Positions 20,838 through 32,902 of a DNA stretch of 64,000 nt are shown in pieces. Origin of the DNA: Fagopyrum homotropicum (taxonomy: Eukaryota > Streptophyta > Magnoliopsida > Caryophyllales > Polygonaceae). The translations under genes and the position numbers were made by a program. Within the stretch, counting starts at the first letter, position 1. Every line of letters begins with the position of its first letter. The stretch spans positions 140,321,981-140,385,980 of the forward strand of contig BSWB01000001.1 in the NCBI GenBank assembly GCA_033239125.1, read 5' to 3'. The notes under the pieces were generated by a model. The model was not told where the DNA came from, made no database searches, and was given only the letters and a program-made list of their open reading frames with translations.

Positions 20838-23800
20838 TACCGAACCCCGAGTCAGCAGCAGAAACACTACCGGGCTCCAGGACATCCTGCTTCATACAGT
20901 ACGGCACAGGGATCAGGTCGTGGCAGGGGACGTGGTAGTACCACTGACACAAGAGGAGGACCATCGAGAGTGTTTGAGCTGAGGAGCACCGAGCAGCCTA
21001 CAACACCTGCGACCACAGGTACTATTTGGATCCATGACTTATCTGTGCGAGTTTTATTTGATACGGGTGCTACGCACTCCTTTATATCAGATGCATGCGT
21101 AGATAGGTTGTCCTTAGCTACAGTAGAGGGTGTACCTTTTGTGGTTGGGTTACCAGATGGGGGTAAGGTTAGAGGATCCCGAGAGATTTATGACTGCCCT
21201 ATTCATCTGGGAGGCCGGATTTGGTTAGTAAATTTTCTAGTCATGCCCTTAGCACATGAGGACGTGATATTGGGGATAGATTGGATGACTAGACATGGAG
21301 CAGTCTTAGATATTGGTAGGAGAACTGTGATTGTCGCTACTGAGGAGGGTCACAGAGTGATATTCCGAGGTTGGGACCTCGGAAAGTCCGGCACAGTTAT
21401 CAGCGCAGTGAGAGCAGCCAGATTGATAGCACAGGGTTGCGAGGCCTTTTGGTGTTATGCCATGAAGGAGCGCAAGAGCCTGACAGTGGAGGAGGTACCA
21501 GTTGCATGCGAGTTTGCAGAGGTATTCAGTGACGACTTACCAAGGCTACCTCCACAGAGGAGTGTTGATTTTAGCATTGAGTTAGAGCCGGGCACGAGAC
21601 CGATCTCGAAGGCCCTGTACCGCATGGCACCGATAGAGCTGCTTGAGCTGAAGAAGTAGTTAGAGGAGTTAGCAGAGAAGGGTTTCATACGCCATAGTGT
21701 TTCTCCCTGGGGCGCACCAGTATTATTTGTGAGGAAGAAGGATGGATCGATGAGGTTGTGTATTGATTACCGGGAGTTGAACAAGGTCACCATCAAGAAT
21801 AAGTATCCACTGCCTCGCATAGATGATCTGTTGGACCAGCTGCATGGAGCGTCAGTGTTCTCGAGGATAGACTTGAGATCGGGTTATCACCAGCTGAGAG
21901 TGAGAGACCAGGACATACCTAAGACGGCATTCCGGACTAGGTATGGCCACTATGAGTTTGTAGTGATGCCATTCGGGCTCACTAATGCGCCAGCAGTATT
22001 TATGGAGTTGATGAATGGGATTTTCATCGACTTCTTAGACCAGTTTGTAGTGGTCTTCATTGACGACATTCTAGTTTACTCTAGAAGTCGAGAGGAGCAT
22101 GCCGGACACTTGAGGACAGTATTACAGATTCTACAAGATAGCCAGCTATATGCTAAGCTATCCAAGTGCGAGTTCTGGATGTCAGAGGTGGCTTTCCTAG
22201 GCCATTTAGTGATTGCTGAAGGGATTAAGGTCGACCCGGCAAAGATTGATTCGGTGTCTTCTTGGCAACCTCCGAAGAATGTTAAGGAGGTTCGCAGCTT
22301 CCTTGGATTGGCAGGTTATTACCGCCGGTTTGTGGAAGGGTTTTCCCTGATTGCCCGACCACTTACTTGTCTCCTGAGGAAGACTACTCGGTTCGTCTGG
22401 TCTGAGCCGTGTCAACAGAGTTTTGAGGAGATGAAGAGGAGATTGACGTCTGCTCCGATTTTAGCACAGCCTGAGGGTACAGAGGACTTTGTAGTGTACA
22501 GTGACGCATCCAAGCTGGGCTTGGGGTGTGTCTTGATGCAGAGGGGTAAGGTCATAGCGTATGCGTCTCGACAGCTGAAGACGTATGAGGAGAACTACCC
22601 CACCCATGACCTGGAGTTGGCTGCGGTACTACATGCTCTTAAGATCTGGCGTCATTATCTCTATGGAGCGACCTGTCAGATCTTCACAGACCATAAAAGT
22701 CTGAAGTACATATTCACTCAGCGGGAGTTGAATAACCGCCAGAGGCGGTGGCTAGAGTTGATCAAGGATTTCGACCTTGAGATTCTCTACCACCCCGGGA
22801 AGGCGAATGTAGTTGCTGACGCTTTGAGTCGGAAGACGCCTCGGGAGAAGGCGATAGCCCGGTTGACAGTACAACCGCAGTTACAGAGAGACTTAGCTTG
22901 GTTGGAGGTAGAGATCCAGTTCCCCGATACAGCCCATCAGTTAGCCACCTTAGAGTTACTTCCTGATCTGTTGGGTGAGATCCGACAAAAGCATGAGACT
23001 TGTCCCACTTTGACCCGGATCCGAGACCGGATGTCACGAGATGAGGCACCTCAGTTCACTATTGGTGCCGATAGAGTGATGAGACGGCAGGACCGTATCT
23101 GTGTGCCATCAGACAGTGAGTTGAGACAGAGGATACTAGGTGAGGCTCATGCTACCCCTTACTCCGTACATCCGGGAGCGAGTAAGATGTATAAGGACGT
23201 GAGACGTTCCTTTTGGTGGGGTGGTTTGAAGCCTGATGTGGCCCGATATGTAGCCCAGTGTGCGACCTGTCAGCAGGTCAAGATTGAGCATCGTAGGTCT
23301 GGAGGAGAGCTCCACCCACTTCCAGTACCACATTGGAAGTGGGAGGATATATCTATGGATTTTGTTACAGGGTTGAGACTCAGCAGAGGTTTTGATGCCA
23401 TTTGGGTAGTGGTAGACCGTCTGACGAAGACCGCACGTTTCATTCCGATTAAGGAAACGTGGCCGGTAAGTCGTCTAGCTGAGGAGTTCACCAGACACAT
23501 TGTGAGACTCCATGGAGTGCCGAGGACTATCGTCTCCGACAGGGATGGACGTTTTACCTCGAGATTTTGGCAGCAGGTACATACTGCTCTGGGGACGAGT
23601 CTCCACTTTACCACTGCCTATCACCCACAGACAGACGGTCAGTCTGAGAGGACCATTCAGACCTTAGAGGACATGTTGCGGGCATGTGTACTAGATTGGG
23701 GACAGGTATGGCCAGATCATCTTCTATTGGTAGAGTTTTCATATAATAACAGCTGGCACGCGTCTATTGGGATGGCACCTTATGAGGCTTTGTACGGGTG

Positions 23801-24422
23801 GAGATGTCGTACGCCCTTGTGTTGGGATGAGCCCAGCAGAGCTGATGGAGTAGCTCCAGATCAGATACAGGATGACATTGCTCGGATTGCCCTAGTCCGA
23901 GAGCGGATGTTAGCAGCTCAAAGTCGTCAGAAATCCTACGCCGATAAATGACGTCGACCTTTGGAGTTTAGAGTAGGTGCACAGGTGTGGTTGAGAGTGT
24001 CACCTACGAGAGGAGTTAGACGTTTCGGCATTAAGGGGAAGCTGAGTCCCCGATATGTCGGTCCATTTGAGATCTTAGAGAGAGTCGGAGAGGTTGTCTA
24101 CCGATTAGCACTGCCACCGAGATTGGAGGGAGTACATCCAGTCTTTCATGTATCTCAGCTGAGAGAGTACATACCGGATCCTAGACACGTCATCAGTCAT
24201 GAGGATCTGATAGTCGAGCCAGACCACACTTTCGTGGAGTACCCAGTAGCCCTCCTAGAGCGTAGTACTAGGCGCCTGCGTTCTAAGGAGATACCGATGC
24301 TGAGAATCCAGTGGTCTAGACGAGGAGCTGATGAGGCTACCTGGGAGACAGAGGAGAGTATTAGACGTAACTACCCTGAGTTCTTTGCGGAGTTAGCCGC
24401 TACCTCAGTACCGACGGGTTAG
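20838..24422 (+). pseudogene. Chromovirus family 1 pol: PR-RT-RH-INT-chromodomain
   Basis: Polyprotein in the same frame as gag, open to 24422 except for TAG 21657-21659 and TGA 23949-23951. Protease: VLFDTGATHSFIS (about 21048). RT: FVRKKDGSMRLCIDYRELN (about 21726), MPFGLTNAP, catalytic VFIDDILVYS (about 22053). RNase H: VYSDASKLGLGCVL (about 22494), YASRQLK, TDHKSLKYI, ADALSRK. Integrase: HHCC finger (H...H then CATCQQ, about 23260), D in ISMDFVTGL (about 23349), SDRDGRFTSRFW (about 23535), HPQTDGQSERTIQTLEDML with catalytic E (about 23625). C-terminal LRIQWSRRGADEATWETE (about 24300) is a chromodomain, which in chromoviruses directs integration to heterochromatin. The gene order and chromodomain fit the Tekay/Del clade; the clade call is from memory. 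Confidence 0.94.
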
Positions 24423-24592
24423 TACTGAGACGATACTTTATATGATTTCTGTGATTATATGTTTAAGTGATTGTTGATGTTTATGTGCTTAATAGCGTGA
24501 GTAGATTGCATGCTAGGAAAGAGGGAGACAAATTGGAGTGAGACTAGAATATAACTCTTGAGGGGAAATTGTTTGGGTAGATACCTTATTCT

Positions 24593-24629
24593 AAGTTTCG
24601 GGACGAAACTTATTTTAAGGGGGTACTGA
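24593..24629 (+). promoter_or_regulatory. Hairpin plus polypurine tract before LTR2
   Basis: AAGTTTCG-GGA-CGAAACTT (24593-24611) is a perfect 8-bp stem with a 3-base loop, followed by AAGGGGGTACTGA, the PPT, which ends at the LTR start. A slightly degraded copy of the same hairpin stands before the family 2 3' LTR at 36928-36946. Confidence 0.75.
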
Positions 24630-25789
24630 TGTAATATCCGGAATTTTTATTCCGTTTATTTCTGTAACAAACCCGATTTCGATCAGTTGGTCCATATCCG
24701 TCTACTTAGTTAGACACATTGTTTCAAAATTCATCATTTTATGTAGCTTCCCTTCACATAAAATGATAGGATCCTTGTTTCAAAAATTTTATCATTTTAT
24801 GTAGATTTCCTTCGCATAAAATGATAGGATCCTTATAGCCAATCCTAAACTATAACAAAATCCGTACCCGTCTATTCTGTGCACTCGTTAGTCGGGATCT
24901 CATTTCCGGACTGCAGCTAGCACCGGGCTGCTGCTCCCAACGCCAGCCCAGCAGCGTGTGCTGCTGCCTTACCTTCCTCAGCCAGCGCCCAGTCCAGCCA
25001 GCTCCAGCCCAGTGTCCGCTTCAGCCCAGCAGCGCCCATCTTGCCCAGCCCATGACAGCAGCAAGGAGGGAGTGCTAGCCTGCTCGCTGAACCCGGAACT
25101 CCAGCCCACTGTAACCTCGTTCTGGCCCAGTAAAGCAGCAACCCGCAACCTTCTTCATCCCAGCTACATGAGGAGACAAAAACAGCTGTTACAGAATTAC
25201 TTCCCTTCTCTATAACCGTCTATCTCCTAACGATCTCCACAAATCTCGCTCTCTCCTCTTCTGCATTATTTCTTTCCTCTTCTGCGTTTATTTTTTTCCC
25301 TCAAATCTCTCGAACACTATCCTACAAGCTGTCCAGATCCAACGCCAACGCGCTCTACAGATCAACACAGATCTCTCGCTCTTTCCGTCGCTATACAGGA
25401 ATATTTCGGAAACGATCCCCACTACACTGCAGACGAATTACATCTGCAACCGGAAGCTGACGAGGAGATCAGACGATAGAACCAGGTAAGTCCGATCTGA
25501 TTCACGTATCTTCTGTTTTGAAACTCCCCGTCTGAATCGCTGACTACACAGCCATCGGAGGGCTCGGAAGGATGCTGGGTGAACTACTGCAGAAGCTCAA
25601 CACACGGTGGAAGATAAACTCTCTTCACTGTCACACGTACAGACGCAGGCAAGGGAGGACCCGGCCATTCCCTTTTCGCTGCAAACTGGTGAGTGAGTCG
25701 CTTTCCTCCCTAACCTTCTGTAATGTATGATTCTCGGTTTCTGATGAAGTGTTGAACGCACAGCAACCCCAAAAACGTACAGCCTCTCA
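24630..25789 (+). repeat. LTR2 of family 1, 5' portion
   Basis: TGTAATATCCGG onward is the counterpart of 16266-17423 with few differences. It is interrupted at 25789/25790 by a solo LTR; the last five bases TCTCA (25785-25789) are its left TSD. Confidence 0.93.
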
Positions 25790-28657
25790 TGTATTACCCC
25801 AATTTTAGGCGCGTTTGCGATTTTCATTTTTTCGGCTTTTAACGATATTTTTAATATCTTATATACTTGTATTGAAAGTATTTTACGACGTAAAATATCT
25901 TTCCGGAGTATATTGTTATTTTGGATACGTTCGCGTATACCCATATTATTATTTTCGGAAAGTCGGGAAAGTTTTCGATTCGAAAATCCCATTATGAATG
26001 TTTTTATCGAGTTTATTAATTCCCGATTTCCTATTTTAATATTTATTATTATTATATTACTATTATATTTTCTTTTCCTTTCTTCATTTCTTTTCTCTTA
26101 TCACTTTTCTTTTTGTCTTTTCCTCACCCTTCCCCAGCTGATGAGACTACCATTCCGACCCCTCGCTCACCTCACCATTCCGACCCCTCGTTACTCTAAC
26201 CAGCAGTGATAGCTACTTCCCCTGGCTCACCTCTCTACGCCACGAACAGCTCACCCTCACCTCCATCTCGCAGCCAACAACACAACCTCTCGGAGCTTCT
26301 CCTCTGCTCAGATCTCACTTACCCTGTCACCTTCTCCTGCAGGTCGGATTGCCTCACCTCCCTACACTGATCTCTCTCTCGACAGCAGCCACTCTGCAAA
26401 CTCCAGCGTTGCCTCACCAGAAAAGTACTCCCCTGCAGCAGTTCAAGCAACCGTCGTCGCCAAGGACCAGCACTGCCCTGCCTTTGTCCTTGCGAAACTC
26501 ACCGTCGGAGAGCCCTGCTGCCCAATCGAAGCCGGAGGAGCGCCCAGCCCTGCCCTTCTCTGAGCCTAGACCTCCTTCTCTTCCTCTGGAAGCAACACCA
26601 ACCGGAACCGCCTGCAACCGCCTAGGAAACACCGAGAAAAGCTTGCCACCGTTCGATTTCCTGTATCGCCACCAGGGACAGTTGAACTCGAGCCACAAAC
26701 GGAGCCTCACATCCTCCACCCTGCCGGGGCGCCACCCTTCTCTGTTGTTGTTGCAGCAATCGCCAGGAGCCGGAGTGAAGCTTGCGTCGCCGGAAAAGGG
26801 AGTCCCTCCTTGCGCAACCTTCGCCTACCCTATCGGCCGTCGAACCCTCGCTCCGGAGCCCCTGCGCGTCTTGCCTCTCGCTGCCGCCGCTTCTTCCTTC
26901 CCAGACAAAGAAGAACGCTCTTCTGGGTTTAAAACCCTTGTTATTATTTTCAGTCGGCCCCCCCTATTTTAGTATAATTATAGATTGTGCCCACTGCTTT
27001 GAATTTGCAATAATGACCCTAATTTTTAGAAGTTGCATTTATGCCCTCTGCAGAAAATTTATTTACATATATTGACCCGGTTTTACAAATTATCAATTAT
27101 GCCCTTGTTGGATTAAATTAGGATTATGACCCAAAAGATTTTAAATGTGGTTTATGACCAAGTTCCTATGTTCGTATAAATTGCCCGGAAAAAGTATTGT
27201 GGGTTTTTAATCTTGGCTTTTGAAAACGAGTTTTACCTCAAATTAATATATCGTATATATATTACTATCAAGTTTAGCGTATGAGCTAAATTTGTTTAGC
27301 TTTGGATTTAGGTACGGAAGCACCCCGATAAAGGCCATCGAATCCAATCTCGACGTACGTAGATCATCTTCAACCTTGGATCGTGTGTGAGTACCTTCTT
27401 CATCGACCTAGTTATGTTTAGTGGTAGTATCATGCTAGGTTGGATCTAGCATAACTTAGGGCAAATGCCAAGTAGTGGCTTGGAACCTTTAGGTGAGTGT
27501 TTGAGGTTATTGATGGTCTATGACATGTGGTGTGTTGATCTTGAGTTGTTATACAGTTGTGAGCCTCGTGGTTGATCTTGTGAGACTTGGGATGATATTT
27601 ATATGTTGGTTGAGATTGCGGAGTTTAGGATGAGAGTATTCTTGCATATGGAGCTATAGTTGAGATCTCGTGAGTTTCTGAGGGCTAGGAGTGTATCCTA
27701 GATTATGAGAGTGTATGACCTAATAAGATGATATAGAACTAGAAGTCTAACGACTTCTAGCTTGTGAGTAGTTGTTGATTATCGTGCCTTATCTTGAACA
27801 GGCTTTGGTTATATTCCTTCGGAGAGTGTTATCGGTTTCATTTATCTTTGAGACGAGGTAAGTCCTCGGACTTACTTAGCCGCTTCTATGCCTTATTTGG
27901 ATGGATATGGTGGTGTGTGTTTACCGTTTTTAAGCATGAAAATGGAATAGGATTTACTTGACCTTATTTATTGGCCCATCGTTACTACTATTATTATTAT
28001 CGGGCGGTGACATCACCGCTCAGTTTCCCGAGGGAGACTGGGGGGATCTCTACGACCAGGCCATACACGGTATACGGGCGGGCTTCTTCATCACTCCCTC
28101 AGGGTATACGGGTTGGGCGCCGCCACACTCCTGTTGGTTACACGGGGACAGAGGCGAGAGTTATAAGACTCTCGTGTCACACTTGAAACAAATGAATTAG
28201 ATATGGAACGACCTAAAAAGATATTATGGAATGAATGTTCATGCTGTGTGCCTTGTGTTCACCTATGTGTGTTTGTGCCATATTATCTTTATAATGCCTA
28301 GAATGTGAGCTAACGGTTTTATACCGATTGTTGTAGTTGATGTGCAGGATAGGATGTGGCCGAGTGATCCGGAGGAGTGGGCAGCCGGGGTTCCGTACAT
28401 TTTAGGTTGAGTTGGGTTTTGGAGCTCTTGTGTTGTTGTTATTGTATATTGTGTTGATGTTGTTCTAAGGACGGCTGAAGTCTTTCCTTTCATTTATTTT
28501 CTGGTTTCATAACATTGCATAAAAATGTATTTCGGTTTTGGCCTTTATTTGTGCCTTGTTGCAAGATCCGGTGAAATTGTTGTCAAGCTAAGGGTCGGGA
28601 CCCATTGTGAGGCCCCAACCCGTAGCATCCCGAGTCCCGCGGATTCGGGGTGTTACA
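25790..28657 (+). repeat. Solo LTR of a related gypsy family inserted in LTR2
   Basis: 2868 bases from TGTATTACCCC to GGGGTGTTACA, with exact TSD TCTCA (25785-25789 and 28658-28662). No interior or PBS, so it is a solo LTR left by intra-element LTR recombination. It is related to the LTR at 36964-38482: both ends and the block from about 27260 on align, but it has about 1.2 kb more in the middle, a GC/CT-rich leader (about 26120-26930). The 207-codon open stretch at 26349-26972 in that leader is Pro/Ser-rich with no recognisable domain and I do not call it a gene. The exon-like cassette is at 27802-27857, with the 18-base donor hairpin GTAAGTCCTCGGACTTAC at 27858-27875. Confidence 0.93.
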
Positions 28658-30463
28658 TCTCACTTCGCCACAAATTGAGCCAGCCTGCTCTCTAACCTGT
28701 TGGGGTCGAGTATCACTGATCGATCAAGTTAGCATCAGCAGTGAGTCTTCCTTTCAACCTACTCTTTTGGTATAGTAATTATAATTGGTGTAGTATGTTG
28801 TAGAGTATCGTAGAGACGAGTAACAAGGATTGTTTTAAATTAGGTTAACATAATTTTAGGATGAATAAATCAGTTAGAGGGGAGTGCTGTTTAGAAATAG
28901 GAGAATGTTGTTAGAGATGATAAAAATAATGGGCTGCTGTAAATAGTTCGTCTCGAGTGCTTCAGTTTTAAAGTATAAACGACCTATCTTGTAGATCAAT
29001 GTTAGAGAGTTAGGTTGAAGATCCACCGTTGAAATTTTAATAGATGATAGATGGATAGATGTAGTTTAGTATGTTAATATTTGAAAAGGAATGAACGGTC
29101 GGATTAGAAGTTATAGGCTTCCGAAGTTGAGTAGTTAAGCAGTTTTTAGAAAACCGTGAAAATTTGGTTAAGTATAGAAAATGTAAGTGTTGTAGACAAC
29201 TTTGAGAATTTTTATAAAAATAATGGATGAACATTTTTGAGAAATTCTTGCTCCTAAGGGTAGATGGAATATAATAGATGATCTAGAGAATTATTTCGGA
29301 ATTTTTATAAGCTTCTACGAATTTTATATTTGAAACCGAAGTTGGACCTTTACGATCTTTCGGAAAATAGGAAAATAAGAAAAGTGACAGTTTGTAACCA
29401 AACTAAACTTTAGGACATAGAATATGACTTTATAGTCTCAAATAGAAGTTTAGACATGAATTTTGGAAATTCTGGGAGTTTCGGGACCAAGGGTAAAATA
29501 GTCATTTTACCGTAAATTAGTATTGTAATTGGTTATGTCCTATTACGATCTTCTATCTTAGAAGTCTTAGACTTCTAATTACGTTGGAGTGTGCTAATGC
29601 ACTTATCTCCTTTGGCAGGCAAATGAGTTGCTATAGTTTACAGAGCGAGTTTGGTTTACAGAGAGTCGAGATTTATAACAGGTAAGTCCTTTGGGCTTAC
29701 TTAGCTGACTTCTGAATATGAGCATGAATGATGATAGTGGTGTGTGATTGAAATGTTTAGAGTTATAGGTTGTGATAGATATTTACCGACCTATACTTGG
29801 CCTAAGAGTAACGGGCGGTGGCATTCTGCTCAGTTAGCTTGCGGGCGCTGAGGGTTTCTTTAGGGACTAGTCCATACTCGGTTTGTAGTGATGCTACCGG
29901 CGGAGTTCAGCTAGACCTACACCCAGTTGGATAAGGAACGGAGGCGAGAACTGTTAAGAGTTCTCGTGCCACAACTGTAAAATTGAATAAGATGAATCAC
30001 CTAAGTAATAGATAATAAACGGTTGTGTGCCAGCATGATGTTTGTTTATATTATTTTTACGTGTGCTTGTGCTGTTGTTATTCTACTTATATTTGGATAG
30101 TTAGCTAACAGTTGTTATGTTGTGTAGACGTACCACAGGTTAGAGCAGATGACGAGTGATCCGGATGGTAGTGGTCAGCCGGGGTGTCGTACTTTTAGGA
30201 CGTGTTGCAGTTTCTTTATTTGTGGGATTTCCAGTTGGACCTTGGTTCTTTTCTTTCTTTCCGTACTTTGTTATCTTATGTTTTCCGGTTGTTGGTTGTT
30301 CTGGTCACATTCATACATTGTTAAGACTTATTTTATGATTTCTGGTTTTTCCTTATCTGTGCCTTGTTGTAAGATCTTGTTAAGTTGTTGTCAAACTAAG
30401 GTCGGGATCCACTGTGCGGTCCTAACCAGTAACTCCCCAAGTTGAAAAAGTTGGGGTGTTACA
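28658..30463 (+). repeat. LTR2 of family 1, 3' portion
   Basis: After the repeated TCTCA, sequence resumes as in LTR1 from about 17424 and ends GGGGTGTTACA at 30463. Both parts add up to about 2961 bases against 2970 in LTR1. The cassette equivalent is at 29619-29681. Confidence 0.93.
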
Positions 30464-30466
30464 ACA

Positions 30467-30478
30467 TGGTATCAGAGC
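30467..30478 (+). promoter_or_regulatory. Primer binding site of the second tandem interior
   Basis: TGGTATCAGAGC three bases after LTR2. A PBS directly downstream of what should be a 3' LTR shows that LTR2 also serves as the 5' LTR of a second interior. Confidence 0.9.
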
Positions 30479-30732
30479 TCTAGGTTGGCAACAATGGCAC
30501 TTAAAATCTTCTAAAAAGGTCATATAAGTAAATAAACAGAACCCGAAGGGGGTCTGAGTTTTCCAAAGAAGATTTTGGTTTTAAAATGCATACATAGTCG
30601 GGTTGGGATAGAAAGTACGGATAACCACCACTACCTCCGCGGATCTCGGTATTCTTAAAATTATTAGTATAGACTTTTACTGTTTACGATAGATTAGTTA
30701 GATTATAACTGTAGTTGCTACTATTCGTACAG

Positions 30733-32176
30733 ATGGCACGTACTAGGGCTACACCAACGACTGGCCGAGGTAGGGGTCGTCCCCCCTTCCCCCAGTCCGA
30801 CAAGATCGAGCTGATAGCACCCCTATTGTTAGAGAACGTGGTCGTGGGGGTAGACCTCCACTAGGGAGAGGTCGAGGACGAGTTCTTCGAGAGGATCCAC
30901 CTGCAGCAAGCATACCAGAGGCTGCGGTGGAAGAGGTAGCTGAGAGTGTAGGCCCCGAGGTCAGGCATGAGACCGCCGCTAGGTCTGGAGCGCAAGGAGC
31001 ACGTTCGACTGAGTCAGGACGTGTTTCCATTGGAGCATCGGAGTATAGGGAGTACAGAGCATACGTCGAGCGTATGGAGGAGGCTGCCAGAGTTGAGAGG
31101 CTTACCCAGGTACCACCGGTGGTACCGGCTAGGTCAGCTCAGGTGACACAGGGAGTGTCTCAGGTGCCGGCTGTACCTGAGAGGAGAGCTAATGCTGATA
31201 GAGCGCCTGCTGGGTCTAGAGCACCGAGACCGGATGAGTGGTTGAAGGCGTTCAACTCTCAGAAGGTTCCCTCATTCAGTGGAGAAATAGGGCTAGAGGT
31301 GGAGCACTGGATAGGGAAGATAGAGACTGCTTTAGAGGCGATACGTTGCCCCGAGGATCGACAGGTGGATTTGGTGCAGACTTGTTTCACAGATGATGCT
31401 CATTCATGGTGGCGTACCATTCGTAGCCGAGTCACCAGTTGGGAGCAGATGAGGAACATTGTTAGGGATAGGTATTGTCCTGTCTCGCTGAGGAGGGAGA
31501 GATTCCAGGATTTCATTGAGGCGTGATTTGAGGATATCCCGATTGCTGCAGCCATAAAGAAGTTTCAGAAAGATTTGACCTTACTTGGACCAGCTGCACC
31601 TCCAGAAGAGCAGCATGTTTACCTTTTCTCCAGGAGATTGAGAGAGAGTACCCGATCATATCTGGCTGGATTCCGCTGTGAGACTTTGTCTGACTATCAG
31701 GATAGGGCCTCTACTTATGAGAGAGATAGGCCAGCTTCGAGGAAAGCAGCTCAGTCTAGTGGGCCGGATAAGCGGCAGAGGACAGGACATACTAGTAGTA
31801 GTGCAGCAGTAGCAGGTTATGGTCGAGGACGGACTCAGGGGAAGTCCAGCTACCACTCTACAGTTCAGACTCCCAGTAGAGATCGACAGTGCTTTAACTG
31901 TGGTAGCCGCGATCACATTAAGACATATTGCCAGAGACCACCTACCACTTGCTTCACTTGTGGGAAGCCGGGACACAGAGCTGCTTTCTGCCGTCAGGGT
32001 AGGGCCCCTTCACAGCAGGGATCTTCTCCTGCAGGTTCTGAGAAGAATGTACAGAGGCCTCCTCAGTACCGAACCCCGAGTCAGCAGCAGAAACAGTACC
32101 GGGATCTAGGACATCCTGCTTCATACAGTACGGCACAGGGATCCGGTCGTGGCAGGGGACGTGGTAGTACCACTGA
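30733..32176 (+). pseudogene. Chromovirus family 1 gag, second copy, truncated
   Basis: Nearly identical to 19505-20946. Start ATG 30733, with the same early frame loss in the C-rich tract. From 30927 the frame is open to TGA 31524-31526 (copy one has GGA there), and from 31527 it runs in the same frame into foreign sequence. It keeps the C that copy one lost, both CAG codons that are stops in copy one, and the second zinc knuckle CFTCGKPGHRAAFC intact; the first knuckle reads CFNCGSRDHIKTYC. Homology to copy one ends at about 32176 in the GRGSTT stretch, where the sequence becomes the middle of a family 2 LTR. The open frame to 32267 therefore ends in LTR-derived residues. No protease, RT or integrase follows. 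Confidence 0.9.
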
Positions 32177-32886
32177 ACCGGAAATAGGATTACCGACCTT
32201 TATATTATTTTGGCCCAAGTGTATGATAACGGGCAGTGACAACTTGCCTGGCTCCCGCGAGAGCTAGGAGGTTCTCGGCGACTATCCCGTGCTGGTAGAC
32301 GGTCAGATGCATCAGTACCATTCCATGCCGGTAAGTAGGGACCGAGGCGAGTTTCGGTGACTCTCGTGTCAAAACCTAAGTTGAATTAGAACGGGATACG
32401 ACTTAATAATAATAAAGATAATAAACCGGATTGGTGTGCTTTTATGTATGTTGTATGCTTGTGATGAGATTACTTGTGTATGTGCCTTTCCCATTAATTC
32501 TAATGCTTCGAATATGAGCTAACTGTTTTATACCGATTGTTGTAGATTGCCTTGCAGGTTAGGAATGCGGCCGAGAGATCCGGAAGAGTGGGCAGCCGGG
32601 GTTCCGTACATTTTAGGAGTGGCTTTTGGTTAGAGTCAAGTTTGTATATTATTCATGTATATTGTATATCACGTGGTGGCATTTGGCCCTTGGTGTTGCA
32701 TATCGGCTGAAGTCTTTTGTTGTTTCTTTCGGGTTTTCTTTCATTGCATAAAAATGTATTTAAGTTTTGGCCTTTATTTGTGCCTTGTTGCAAGATCCGG
32801 TGAAATTGTTGTCAAGCTAAGGGTCGGGACCCATTGTGAGGTCCCAACCCGTAGCGCTCCGAGTCCAGCGGATTTGGGGTGTTACA
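32177..32886 (+). repeat. Family 2 5' LTR, 3' part only
   Basis: Aligns with 37772-38482 of the 3' LTR over its whole length; I count about eight base differences in roughly 710. Ends GGGGTGTTACA. The cassette, donor hairpin and everything upstream are deleted. Confidence 0.9.
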
Positions 32887-32890
32887 GAAG

Positions 32891-32902
32891 TGGTATCAGA
32901 GC
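32891..32902 (+). promoter_or_regulatory. Primer binding site of family 2 element
   Basis: TGGTATCAGAGC, four bases after the LTR end; same initiator tRNA-Met type. Confidence 0.88.

Noticed and set aside
26349..26972. 207-codon open stretch in the solo LTR
   Set aside because: Pro/Ser/Leu-rich product of a CT-rich leader, absent from the related LTR at 36964; not a convincing gene.
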